This document shows, piece by piece, positions 1 to 6,554 of a DNA stretch of 6,554 nucleotides. The stretch spans positions 1 to 6,554 of the forward strand of contig SMVY01000151.1 in the NCBI GenBank assembly GCA_004357415.1, given 5' to 3'. The position numbers and the translations under genes are program-made. The notes beneath the pieces are model-generated. The model had not been told where the DNA came from. It saw only the letters and a list, made by a program, of their open reading frames with translations, and searched no databases. The number at the start of each line of letters is the position of its first letter. The stretch's first letter is position 1. The DNA comes from Gemmatimonadota bacterium. GTDB lineage: Bacteria; Gemmatimonadota; Gemmatimonadetes; Gemmatimonadales; GWC2-71-9.

Positions 1-2414
1 ACCGAGGTGTGGTGCTCCATCTCCACGGTCCCCCGCCAGGCGATGGAGTCCGGCGCACCCTGCAGCCGCAGCGAAACAACGGGGAATTCATAGGAACCGA
101 TGGCCAGCGTATCGGCCCGCAGCGTGAGGGACAGTGACTGATTGACACCTCCGGCCCACGCCAGGGCGCCGCGGACCACGTCGGCCTCCACCTGGGCCAG
201 GGCCACATCCAGCACCGTCGCCTGGCCGATCGCCCCCAGCGCGTCGAGCGATCCGGTCAACTCCAGCCGGGCGTAGAGGAGACCATCAAGATCGTTCCAC
301 GCGGTGGTGTCCCGGGTGAGGCCGAGCCCCTCGACCACCAAAGCATCGAACACCCCGAGGCTGTCCACCTGGAGTGCGAACCCCATCCTGCCGGTTCTGG
401 GGAGGCGCCACCCAAGCGTTCCCGATCCGGCTAACTGACCACGCTCCCAGCCAAATTGCAGCGTGTCCAGGGTGATGAGACTGTCGGCCGCCTCGAGTGC
501 CATGGCGAGGGTATCGAAGGCAAACTCCCGAATCCTGCCCGGACCGAGATCGACCACGATGCTGCCAGCGTGGCCGGCCAGCGAATCGGCGGTCCCGTCC
601 AGCACCGCCGTGCCGTTCAGGCGGGTCGCGGGTCCCCGTCCGAGCAGCGCTGCCAGATCGAGGTCGCTGAATTTGGCGGTGAGCGGCGCGCCGCCGAGGG
701 CGTCGGGGAGGAGCGACGCGGTGCCCTTGAGTGTCACCGACCCGAGCTGGCCGGTAACGTCGACATCGACGGCCATGGCGGTCACCGGCCCCTCCATCCA
801 GACGCGCCCTACCAGCTGACCGCGCGATGGAAGCCGTGGAAGACCTCGGCGGATACCCTCGAAATCGATTGGGTCCACTTGCACATCGACGGCCAAGGCG
901 AGCGTGTCCCCTCTCGTGTCGAGCCGGAAAGTCCCGAACGCACTGCTGGTGGGGCGTTCGCCGTCGCTGTGGCTGACGGACCCTTCGAACGCGGCGTTGC
1001 GCACCGGTCCGCGCAGGGTCCCTGAGGCCTGGAGACGGCCTTCGAGCAACACGGCCGGGGCAAAATACCGGACCGTCCGCAGATCGATGTCCGATTCGCG
1101 AACGGCGATGCTGTCGAACACCAGCCCGAGCGAATCGTCGATGTGCACTCGACCGCCACCGCGCAGCATCGTCACCGGCAGGCTGTCGTGGGTGGCATCT
1201 TGGAACAGCCAATCGACCTCGACGGCGAGGTCGTCGAAGTGACCGGCCAATACCGTGCGGCCGGTGACCGACCCATAAAACGGGAGCGCGTCGATGAACG
1301 GTCGGATCATGTCCAGATCGAGATTCCGGCTCTGCAGGTCGAGATCGCGGAATCCCAGGCCGCGCCGGTCATCCTTGATGACGGTCAGCTGCCCTTCCAG
1401 GTGAGCCCCGTCGGCCCCGGACAAGGACAGGTCGCGGAGCACGAACGCCGCCCGCTCGGGCGACTCGGTGCGCGCGGCAAAGACCGTCCGTCCTCGCAAG
1501 TCGGGGAAATCTCTCGACACCCAAAGGAAATCGATCAGCGCCGCCCGGGAGGAGGTGAGGGTGAAATCGAAGAACTCGGTACCTTCGCGGAATACGACGA
1601 CCCCGCCGCCAACGACGGTGGAGTGAGGGAGCTGCGCGTGCTCGAGCGAAAACACCAGACTGTCGCCCGGGACCTGTACCCGGCCGATGGCGTGACGGAA
1701 CGAGAGCTGCGGATCGCTGATGTCGACCCAGAGGCTGTCGATGTCGATGGTGAGGGGGAGCCCGTCGGGCGAACTGACCGTCACCTGCCGGAGGCGTGCC
1801 GTCAGGTTCTCGATGGTCACCACCTTCCGGTAGCCGTCAGGTGTGTCCTCGATCACCCGGCCGAGCTTGGCACGTTCGATGGCGAGCGCGGCCTGAAGGC
1901 CCGCCGCCGTGGTGACGGTGTCGTCCGGCGCCCACGGGGTTTCGATACGGATGCGCCCGTCATCGATGCGCACGTTGCGGAACTGGATCAGCGGTGACGG
2001 TCCGGTGCCCGTTCCCTCGCCCAGCCGGAGAACCTCCTTCAGATTGAGCCTGCCGGACGGCATCTTCTTGAGAAGAAGGTTGGGTGAATCGAGCAGCACG
2101 TTGGACAAGACGATTTGACCGGCGAGAAGCTGGGGAAGCGTGTAGCTGACTTCGATTCGTGAAATCGTTGCCAACATGCCGCCCAAAGTGTCGCGGATCA
2201 CGACGTCGTCGAGTACCAGGCTCCGCAGAAAACTTCCGGATATCTCGCGCACCGAAAGCCGGCCTCTTATCACCGAGGCGATCTCCTCGGAGGCGATCCT
2301 CGCCAACAGCTGGCGGCCCGGCCTCGTGGCCGTCATCGACGTCACCACGCCGAGGATAGTCGCCAGGGTGCTGAGCAACGTCACGAACACCGCGTGGACC
2401 AGGGTGCGGCGCAT
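1..2414 (-). CDS. tamB: TamB/AsmA-like envelope protein (translocation and assembly module), C-terminus cut by window edge
   Basis: The frame is open without a stop from an ATG at 2414-2412 to base 1, giving 804 complete codons; the C-terminus lies outside the window. The N-terminus (MRRTLVHAVFVTLLS...) has two arginines followed by one hydrophobic segment at about residues 6-27, a signal-anchor typical of TamB and AsmA proteins in the inner membrane. The rest is almost cysteine-free and made of repeated short beta-strand patterns with alternating hydrophobic residues, for example LAVEVDW near 396, ALAVDVQV near 505 and MAVDVDV near 547. This is the style of the long beta-groove proteins of the AsmA/TamB family, which span the periplasm and work with an Omp85 partner or carry lipid. 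The family is usually 1200-1500 residues, so roughly half to two thirds is seen. The ATG overlaps the stop of the upstream Omp85 gene (ATGA), suggesting translational coupling; only a weak GTGGGG lies upstream. The family call is firm. Exact orthology to E. coli TamB, rather than another AsmA-like paralogue, is inferred from the neighbour. Confidence 0.85.
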   Translation of the reverse strand, partial: MRRTLVHAVFVTLLSTLATILGVVTSMTATRPGRQLLARIASEEIASVIRGRLSVREISGSFLRSLVLDDVVIRDTLGGMLATISRIEVSYTLPQLLAGQIVLSNVLLDSPNLLLKKMPSGRLNLKEVLRLGEGTGTGPSPLIQFRNVRIDDGRIRIETPWAPDDTVTTAAGLQAALAIERAKLGRVIEDTPDGYRKVVTIENLTARLRQVTVSSPDGLPLTIDIDSLWVDISDPQLSFRHAIGRVQVPGDSLVFSLEHAQLPHSTVVGGGVVVFREGTEFFDFTLTSSRAALIDFLWVSRDFPDLRGRTVFAARTESPERAAFVLRDLSLSGADGAHLEGQLTVIKDDRRGLGFRDLDLQSRNLDLDMIRPFIDALPFYGSVTGRTVLAGHFDDLAVEVDWLFQDATHDSLPVTMLRGGGRVHIDDSLGLVFDSIAVRESDIDLRTVRYFAPAVLLEGRLQASGTLRGPVRNAAFEGSVSHSDGERPTSSAFGTFRLDTRGDTLALAVDVQVDPIDFEGIRRGLPRLPSRGQLVGRVWMEGPVTAMAVDVDVTGQLGSVTLKGTASLLPDALGGAPLTAKFSDLDLAALLGRGPATRLNGTAVLDGTADSLAGHAGSIVVDLGPGRIREFAFDTLAMALEAADSLITLDTLQFGWERGQLAGSGTLGWRLPRTGRMGFALQVDSLGVFDALVVEGLGLTRDTTAWNDLDGLLYARLELTGSLDALGAIGQATVLDVALAQVEADVVRGALAWAGGVNQSLSLTLRADTLAIGSYEFPVVSLRLQGAPDSIAWRGTVEMEHHTS

Positions 2415-4537
2415 CAGAACGGTTGCCCCACTGAAACGTGAATGGTGAAGTTCCGGTTGCGGGCCCGCTGGAAGTCGTCCGACAGCTCGACTAGATCACC
2501 GCTGGGGGTGCTGCCCAGGAGTCTTCCCGGTGGGAAGTCGTAGGGATTGTAGGCCACATCTAGTCGGGCCGGCCCCAACGGAGTATTGAGTCGCAGCCCC
2601 ACCCCCGGCGTTACGCGCAAACGAAACGGCGCCAGGGCCGCTGGGTCTCGGACCCACACCGAGCCGGCATCGATGAACAGCGCCAGACGCAGCCGGGGCC
2701 ATATCCCGGTGGGGATGCGGAGTTCTACATTCCCCACCGCCAGCATGTTGCCACCGACCGCCTCGACTCGCGCGTTCTGCAACGCGGCCGGGTCGAGCAT
2801 GCCATTGCTGTCGACCACGCTGGCCGAATCGACGACGTACACCACCGGACCCAGCTCGTTTCGGCGATAGCCGCGGACGTCGTTGGGGCCGCCGGCGTAG
2901 AACCGTTGAGCGGGGGGTACAAAGGCGTTCGCCCCGGATTCGAGAGTAATCCGCGGAGCAAACAGTACGCCTCCCCGCAACCGCCAACTCAGGATGTGCC
3001 CTCGGCGAACGGGTCGATACCACGAAAAATCGCCGATGAAACGAACGAACTCTTGCAACGGCGACGAGCCGATGATACTCGAACTCAGCGTGCCTTCGAG
3101 CTTGGCAACCCAGCCGCGGGTTGGGTTGATGGGGTGATTGACTCGGGGAACCGTCCCCCGAAGCGAGATCGTCGCCAGGTTCTGACGCTGCCGCAACTCA
3201 TCGATGTCTTCGCGGGTACACGCGTTGAAATAGGCGCAGAAGTTTACGTCGCTGGCCTCGGTAAACCCGTTTTCCCATCGATATATGAGATCGAGCCCGA
3301 TTAGGCTCGCGGTGATGCGCGCCAAGCTGAGACTGGTACCGAAGTCTTCGCGCAGGAACACGTTGGGAGAACTGCGCCGTTCGGCGAACACCGAGATCGC
3401 CATCGTATTCTTCGGCGACAAAAACGCCGGCTGGCGAAGGGACGCAGTGAGGTTGTAGTTGAGTTCCTGGGAAAAGGGATCGCCCTCGCCGGTGGCCGGG
3501 TCGAACGCGAGTTGTTGACACAGGTTGTCGGACAACCCCGTAAACGGCGGTGCCACACCGATCTTGGACAGCCGGCCCGACAGGTCGAAGATGCGCCCGT
3601 TCCCCAGGAAGTTGCGGGCGGTCCACCCAGCCCCCAGGCGGATACAATCGTCGGTCCCGTACCCAACCCCAGCGCGCACCCGGTGAAACCGGCCCTCGAT
3701 GACACGGACGCTGATAGGCACGGTGTCGGAATCGAAGTCGTAGTCGAGCGTATCGATCCCGACGGCAACGTAGCGGAACAGATCCGAGCGGTACAGGTTA
3801 CGCTGACTGCGAAACAGATTCTCGCGCGAGTAGTCATCGCCTGGCGACGTGGTCAGCAGCGATCGCACCAGCGAGGGCTGCAGCCGGTCCGTCCCCTCCA
3901 CCCTGATCGACCCGACCGTACTCATGAGTCCCGGATACACGTCCAGGCCCACCGTCGCCGTCCGGGCGAGGTGTTCGACCCGGAAGCTCAAGAACACCTC
4001 CGCTTGCGGATATCCCCGATCCTGGAGCCTCCGCGCGAGGGTGTCCCCCGTTGCCTGCATGAGGAATCGGTTGAATGGGTCGCCCGCACGTAGCGGGAGG
4101 TCGCGCGTCACCCGGTCAGGATGGGGGATCGAATCGAGACCCAGGATAGCCATCTCCTCGACCACTACCGGAGGGCCCTCGGTGATGATGAACGTGAGGT
4201 AAATGTTCTTGTCAGTACGCCGAACTACGGTGTCGATTTCGACTTCGAGGTAGCCCGACTTGCGGTACAGCAACTTCAGCCGCTCGACATCGGTCTCGAA
4301 GTTCCGCTGGTTGAACGTGCGCTTGGCCCCGAGACCCATCCACCGAATCATGGGACTCGTGGCGAAGAAACTCGAATTGGTCGTGGCGATGAACGACCGC
4401 ATGGTCTCGCTGTCGATTGCATGGTTGCCGCTAAACTTGAGCTGCCGCACTACCAGTTCCTCGAACTGCCCCGCCGCCGTAGCGGGGGCCACCACCTGCG
4501 CCGCCAAGGCCAGCCCCAGAGCTCCGAGCCCCCTCAA
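2414..4537 (-). CDS. tamA: Omp85-family outer membrane protein (TamA/BamA-like): signal peptide, POTRA repeats, beta-barrel
   Basis: This 707-residue protein has a short signal peptide (residues 1 to about 21/22, ATA-A cleavage region) followed by about three POTRA-like modules at roughly 28-122, 124-203 and 207-283. Each shows the pattern of a beta strand, then helices with a Y..(S/R)GY or LY motif, then a closing strand (for example LYRKSGYLEVEI at 90-101 and LQDRGYPQAEV at 171-181). The remainder to 707 is an amphipathic beta-barrel. The conserved Omp85 loop-6 signature VRGY is at 554-557 within GGPNDVRGYRRNELGP, and the chain ends in F707, the usual outer-membrane C-terminal signal. Three POTRAs and a tamB-like gene directly downstream favour TamA over the five-POTRA BamA, but a phylum-specific Omp85 paralogue is possible. 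In the family it inserts barrel proteins into the outer membrane. The start is TTG at 4537: an in-frame stop lies at 4549-4547, no ATG or GTG precedes the hydrophobic core, and GAGG sits 7 nt upstream. The barrel contains four cysteines (298, 340, 434, 440). Confidence 0.9.
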   Translation of the reverse strand: MRGLGALGLALAAQVVAPATAAGQFEELVVRQLKFSGNHAIDSETMRSFIATTNSSFFATSPMIRWMGLGAKRTFNQRNFETDVERLKLLYRKSGYLEVEIDTVVRRTDKNIYLTFIITEGPPVVVEEMAILGLDSIPHPDRVTRDLPLRAGDPFNRFLMQATGDTLARRLQDRGYPQAEVFLSFRVEHLARTATVGLDVYPGLMSTVGSIRVEGTDRLQPSLVRSLLTTSPGDDYSRENLFRSQRNLYRSDLFRYVAVGIDTLDYDFDSDTVPISVRVIEGRFHRVRAGVGYGTDDCIRLGAGWTARNFLGNGRIFDLSGRLSKIGVAPPFTGLSDNLCQQLAFDPATGEGDPFSQELNYNLTASLRQPAFLSPKNTMAISVFAERRSSPNVFLREDFGTSLSLARITASLIGLDLIYRWENGFTEASDVNFCAYFNACTREDIDELRQRQNLATISLRGTVPRVNHPINPTRGWVAKLEGTLSSSIIGSSPLQEFVRFIGDFSWYRPVRRGHILSWRLRGGVLFAPRITLESGANAFVPPAQRFYAGGPNDVRGYRRNELGPVVYVVDSASVVDSNGMLDPAALQNARVEAVGGNMLAVGNVELRIPTGIWPRLRLALFIDAGSVWVRDPAALAPFRLRVTPGVGLRLNTPLGPARLDVAYNPYDFPPGRLLGSTPSGDLVELSDDFQRARNRNFTIHVSVGQPF

Positions 4538-4544
4538 CGGCCAG

Positions 4545-4548
4545 CCTC
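4545..4548 (-). promoter_or_regulatory. Shine-Dalgarno site supporting the TTG start of the Omp85 gene
   Basis: On the minus strand GAGG (within CTGAGGC) lies 7 nt before TTG at 4537-4535. An in-frame TGA at 4549-4547 overlaps this site, so translation cannot begin further upstream. Together these fix the unusual TTG start. Confidence 0.65.
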
Positions 4549-4650
4549 AGGTCCGCACCTCTGCCCCACTGGAGGTGTACGATCCTGCAACGGACGAGAC
4601 GTTTCAATACGACACGACGAAGCGAACGAGCCCATTGTGGTAACATGGCT

Positions 4651-4679
4651 ATTTTCAGCAGCTTACGCTACGCTGTCAA
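4651..4679 (-). promoter_or_regulatory. Sigma70-like promoter for the tamA-tamB operon
   Basis: On the minus strand a perfect TTGACA (complement of 4674-4679) is followed after exactly 17 nt by GAAAAT (complement of 4651-4656), which matches four of six bases of the TATAAT consensus. Transcription would begin near 4644, leaving a leader of about 105 nt before the TTG start. The site lies in the most AT-rich part of the window. The match is by eye; the organism's own consensus is unknown. Confidence 0.6.
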
Positions 4680-4726
4680 AGAATTAGTCTGTGATCCCAC
4701 GGCAACCAGCCGTCAGGTATCTTTCC

Positions 4727-4747
4727 CGGTCACCGACCGCGGTACCG
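4727..4747 (+). promoter_or_regulatory. Compact hairpin / palindrome cluster in the dacB leader
   Basis: Two near-identical tandem units, CGGTCACCGACC (4727-4738) and CGGTACCGACC (4740-4750), sit just upstream of dacB. They contain three overlapping palindromes: CGGTcACCG, ACCGCGGT and CGGTACCG. As RNA, bases 4727-4747 fold into an 8-bp stem (CGGT+ACCG with CGGT+ACCG), one bulged C at 4731 and an ACCG tetraloop at 4736-4739. The hairpin ends 13 nt before the ATG at 4761, where no Shine-Dalgarno site is seen. It could be an operator or a translation-modulating leader structure; the function is inferred. Confidence 0.4.
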
Positions 4748-4760
4748 ACCAACTCCTGCA

Positions 4761-6287
4761 ATGCGAGCAACCCCGCGAATGACCGCACCGAATCGAACTC
4801 TCCGGACCGTCACAACCATCATCGCCTCAGTGCTGCTGTCCGCGATCGTGGCCCCCCTCCCCAGCATCCAGGCCCAATCCCTGAGCCGGCGCGTCGATCG
4901 GCGGCTTGAGACCCCACCGCTGCAGCGAAATCTGTGGGGCATCGTGCTCACGACCGAGGGCGGCGAAGTACTCTTTGGCCGCAACGCCGAACGGCTCTTC
5001 ATGCCGGCGAGCAATACCAAACTCGTCGTCGGCGCGGTAGCCTCGGCGCTCCTCCCGGGAGACTTCACTGTCACCACCAGCGTCTACTCCACGGGGCCCG
5101 TGGTCGACGGGGTCGTGCAGGGCGATCTGGTGCTCTACGGTCGCGGAGATCCCACGTTCAGTCGCCGCTGCTACGGAGTGGACACGACCCTGGTCGGGGC
5201 CTGCGAGGACGATCCGCTCAAGCCGCTCAGACTCCTGGCCCTGCAGCTCAAGGTCCGGGGCATCCGGGCGGTGGCGGGCGACATCATTGGGGACGGCAGC
5301 TACTTCGAGCCGACGGTGGTCCACCCGTCGTGGGAAGCATACGACCTCAACTGGTGGTACGCGGCGCCGGTATCGGGCCTGGGATTCAACGACAACGCGA
5401 TCGACATCACCTACGCACCAGGGCCGGACATCGACACTCCACCAACCATCTCCTTCTCCCCCGATTTCGGGGACGTCTCGTTCACCAACCGCGCCAGGAC
5501 CAGCGCGCGGGGGTCCAGCAAGACCCTTGATTTCTATCGCGCCCAGGGCACCATGGACGTCTGGGCCGAGGGTGACTTGCCTCTGGGGCGCAATGAACGG
5601 ACGGAATACTTTGCGCTCCCCGACCCCAATCTCTTTACGGCCCAGGCATTTCGATCGGCATTGATCGCGGAGGGCATCGCCGTTGCCGGCGCTACGCTCT
5701 CCACCACCGATTCACTGCAGTATCGGCACACCCGATCCTCGGCGGCGCTGGCGGAAGTCCGATCGCGGCCACTCAAGGATTGGATCTTCCCCATCCTCAA
5801 TTCCAGTCAAAACTGGTTTGCCGAGATGACCCTGAAGCAGCTGGGGAAACAATTCGGATCGGCCGGATCATGGCGTGAAGGCCTGGAAGTGGAGAAACGG
5901 TTTCTCATCGATTCTGTGGGCATTGACTCGACGCAATTCAGCTTCAGTGACGGCTCCGGCCTTGCTGGCAACAACGTGGTCACTCCGCTGGCCCTGGCAC
6001 AGTTGCTCGGCTACATGCGCCACCACCCGAACTTCGACGTCTTCGCCGCCGGGCTCCCTCAATCAGGAAGCCGCGGATCGCTCCGCTCCAGGTTCCTCGG
6101 TACCCCGCTCGAAGGCCGGGTCATGGCCAAGACCGGGAGCATTTCCAAGGTGAACAGCCTTTCGGGATACCTGGAGCACCGCGACGGTCAGCAACTGATC
6201 TTTTCGGTCATCGCCAACCATCACATACTGGGCTACACCGCCATGACACAGTACATCGACAGTGTGGTCGTCGACTTGGCGCGATAG
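4761..6287 (+). CDS. dacB: D-alanyl-D-alanine carboxypeptidase/endopeptidase, PBP4 type (peptidase family S13)
   Basis: This 508-residue exported enzyme removes the terminal D-alanine from peptidoglycan stems and cleaves D-Ala-meso-DAP cross-links in the periplasm (role known from family S13). All three penicillin-binding motifs are present: SxxK as S84-N-T-K87 in MPASNTKL, SxN as S349-Q-N351 in LNSSQNWFAEM, and KTG at 457-459 in AKTGSISKVNSLSGYL. The long gap between the first two motifs (about 265 residues) matches the extra inserted domains of PBP4, and the family element YAAPVSGLGFNDN is at 200-212. The N-terminus has an arginine-rich stretch (1-16), a hydrophobic core (17-33) and a likely signal peptidase I site around SIQA/Q (35-39). 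Length is normal for the family. ATG 4761 is the first ATG after the in-frame stop at 4692-4694; Met7 at 4779 would also retain the signal peptide, and neither has a clear ribosome binding site. Two cysteines, C137 and C148, lie in the inserted domain and could pair. It diverges from the tamA-tamB operon. Confidence 0.95.
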   Translation: MRATPRMTAPNRTLRTVTTIIASVLLSAIVAPLPSIQAQSLSRRVDRRLETPPLQRNLWGIVLTTEGGEVLFGRNAERLFMPASNTKLVVGAVASALLPGDFTVTTSVYSTGPVVDGVVQGDLVLYGRGDPTFSRRCYGVDTTLVGACEDDPLKPLRLLALQLKVRGIRAVAGDIIGDGSYFEPTVVHPSWEAYDLNWWYAAPVSGLGFNDNAIDITYAPGPDIDTPPTISFSPDFGDVSFTNRARTSARGSSKTLDFYRAQGTMDVWAEGDLPLGRNERTEYFALPDPNLFTAQAFRSALIAEGIAVAGATLSTTDSLQYRHTRSSAALAEVRSRPLKDWIFPILNSSQNWFAEMTLKQLGKQFGSAGSWREGLEVEKRFLIDSVGIDSTQFSFSDGSGLAGNNVVTPLALAQLLGYMRHHPNFDVFAAGLPQSGSRGSLRSRFLGTPLEGRVMAKTGSISKVNSLSGYLEHRDGQQLIFSVIANHHILGYTAMTQYIDSVVVDLAR

Positions 6288-6291
6288 TACT

Positions 6292-6339
6292 CCTCCCGCT
6301 CGTCCGTCTGGCCCACCCCCGGGATGGCCGGGCGGGAGG
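6292..6339 (+). terminator. Long GC-rich hairpin just after dacB, terminator-like without U-tract
   Basis: Starting 5 nt after the dacB stop, 6292-6309 pairs with 6322-6339: CCTCCCGC pairs perfectly with GCGGGAGG, and the stem continues inward with one mismatch and three G-T pairs to a loop of about 12 nt (6310-6321). The position and strength suggest transcript end formation or 3'-end protection for dacB. There is no run of T after it, so it is not a textbook intrinsic terminator. Confidence 0.5.
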
Positions 6340-6351
6340 CCACGGCACTCA

Positions 6352-6372
6352 CGGGCCACGCATAGTGGCCCG
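6352..6372 (+). terminator. Second perfect GC-rich hairpin in the dacB-pduO gap
   Basis: CGGGCCAC (6352-6359) and GTGGCCCG (6365-6372) form a perfect 8-bp inverted repeat around a GCATA loop. It lies 12 bp after the first hairpin and 41 bp before the next gene. No T-run follows on either strand. It could be a second terminator stem or a structure or operator in the pduO leader. Confidence 0.4.
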
Positions 6373-6413
6373 GTCGCTGGCATCGCCAAGCCCGGCGATA
6401 CATCTTCCCCCGT

Positions 6414-6554
6414 ATGAAGATCTATACCCGCACCGGCGATGGTGGTGACACCGGCCTCTTCGGTGGTGGCCGTGTGTCCAAAGCCCACGTACGGGTAGCC
6501 GCCTACGGCGACATCGACGAACTCAACTCGGCGATCGGGGTGGTCCGGGCCACC
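6414..6554 (+). CDS. pduO: PduO-type corrinoid (cob(I)alamin) adenosyltransferase, N-terminal part
   Basis: The first 47 codons are visible and the frame runs off the right edge. The start MKIYTRTGDGGDTGLFGG is the hallmark N-terminal ATP-binding motif of PduO-type ATP:cob(I)alamin adenosyltransferases (T5-R-T-G-D-G-G-D-T-G-L15). It is followed by RVSK (20-23) and the second family motif AYGDIDELNSAIG (30-42). The enzyme transfers the adenosyl group of ATP to cob(I)alamin in the cytoplasm to make adenosylcobalamin; family proteins are about 180-200 residues, so about three quarters is missing. The ATG at 6414 places the motif at the usual distance from the N-terminus. The preceding bases (CTTCCCCCGT) contain no Shine-Dalgarno site, so translation may be leaderless or SD-independent. 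No cobalamin riboswitch is recognisable in the 126 bp upstream. Confidence 0.92.
   Translation, partial: MKIYTRTGDGGDTGLFGGGRVSKAHVRVAAYGDIDELNSAIGVVRAT

Larger units (their letters stand above)
4538..4760. other. Divergent intergenic control region
   Basis: This 223-bp gap separates the starts of the minus-strand tamA-tamB operon and the plus-strand dacB gene. It contains the minus-strand promoter, the tamA ribosome binding site and a hairpin just upstream of dacB, listed separately. For dacB itself I see only a weak -10-like TATCTT at 4718-4723 with no good -35 at the right distance. Short open frames through the gap continue into the flanking genes in other frames and have no recognisable product. 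Confidence 0.7.

Noticed and set aside
286..1212. A 308-codon minus-strand open frame
   Set aside because: It overlaps the tamB-like gene in another frame and encodes an arginine/proline/glycine-rich product typical of shifted frames in GC-rich DNA.
1143..1997. A 284-codon plus-strand open frame antisense to the tamB-like gene
   Set aside because: It begins and ends inside the tamB-like coding frame, has charged low-complexity composition with no recognisable domain, and is the expected shadow of a GC-rich gene on the opposite strand. The minus-strand frame is open over the entire 2414 bp and shows family features.
3512..4687. Plus-strand open frames of about 190 codons over the Omp85 gene
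   Set aside because: They are antisense to a well-supported gene with POTRA and barrel motifs, have no recognisable domains, and lack coding-like composition.
4827..5530. Open frames on both strands inside dacB
   Set aside because: dacB carries all three active-site motifs in one frame across the full length; these are shadows.
5802..5813. SQN instead of the SDN seen in E. coli PBP4 as a possible sign of an altered enzyme
   Set aside because: The middle residue of the SxN motif varies among penicillin-binding proteins; the serine and asparagine are intact along with SxxK and KTG, so activity is expected.
6288..6413. Possible cobalamin riboswitch upstream of the adenosyltransferase
   Set aside because: The gap is only 126 bp, is taken up by two simple hairpins, and shows no B12-box-like conserved segment.

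Overview
This is a GC-rich bacterial window that reads as cell-envelope housekeeping DNA of a diderm (Gram-negative-type) organism. The evidence for an outer membrane is a POTRA plus beta-barrel Omp85 protein ending in phenylalanine, paired with a TamB/AsmA-like protein. The overall style (GC-rich, long TamB-like protein, PduO-type adenosyltransferase, PBP4-type peptidase) would fit Gemmatimonadota or a similar deep-branching phylum. That placement is inference, not something the sequence proves.

Layout. Minus strand, right to left: an Omp85 protein of the TamA/BamA family (4537 down to 2414, TTG start), followed with a 4-nt ATGA overlap by a TamB/AsmA-like protein that starts at 2414 and stays open to the left edge (804 complete codons visible, C-terminus missing). 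A 223-bp divergent intergenic region (4538-4760) holds a good sigma70-like promoter for the minus-strand operon and a compact hairpin just before the plus-strand gene. Plus strand: a secreted PBP4-type D-alanyl-D-alanine carboxypeptidase/endopeptidase (dacB, 4761-6287), then a 126-bp gap with two strong GC-rich hairpins, then the first 47 codons of a PduO-type corrinoid adenosyltransferase (6414 to the right edge).

How the genes relate. The tamA-tamB pair would act in outer-membrane protein assembly and/or phospholipid transfer between the inner and outer membranes. dacB trims peptidoglycan in the periplasm. The two transcription units diverge from one control region, so they share an envelope theme. 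The cobalamin adenosyltransferase is metabolically unrelated and separated by terminator-like hairpins. I found no mobile element, CRISPR array, tRNA, rRNA or defence system. Nothing here amounts to a clearly undescribed system; the points worth a second look are small (leader hairpin, cysteine pattern in the barrel, overlap and non-ATG start).
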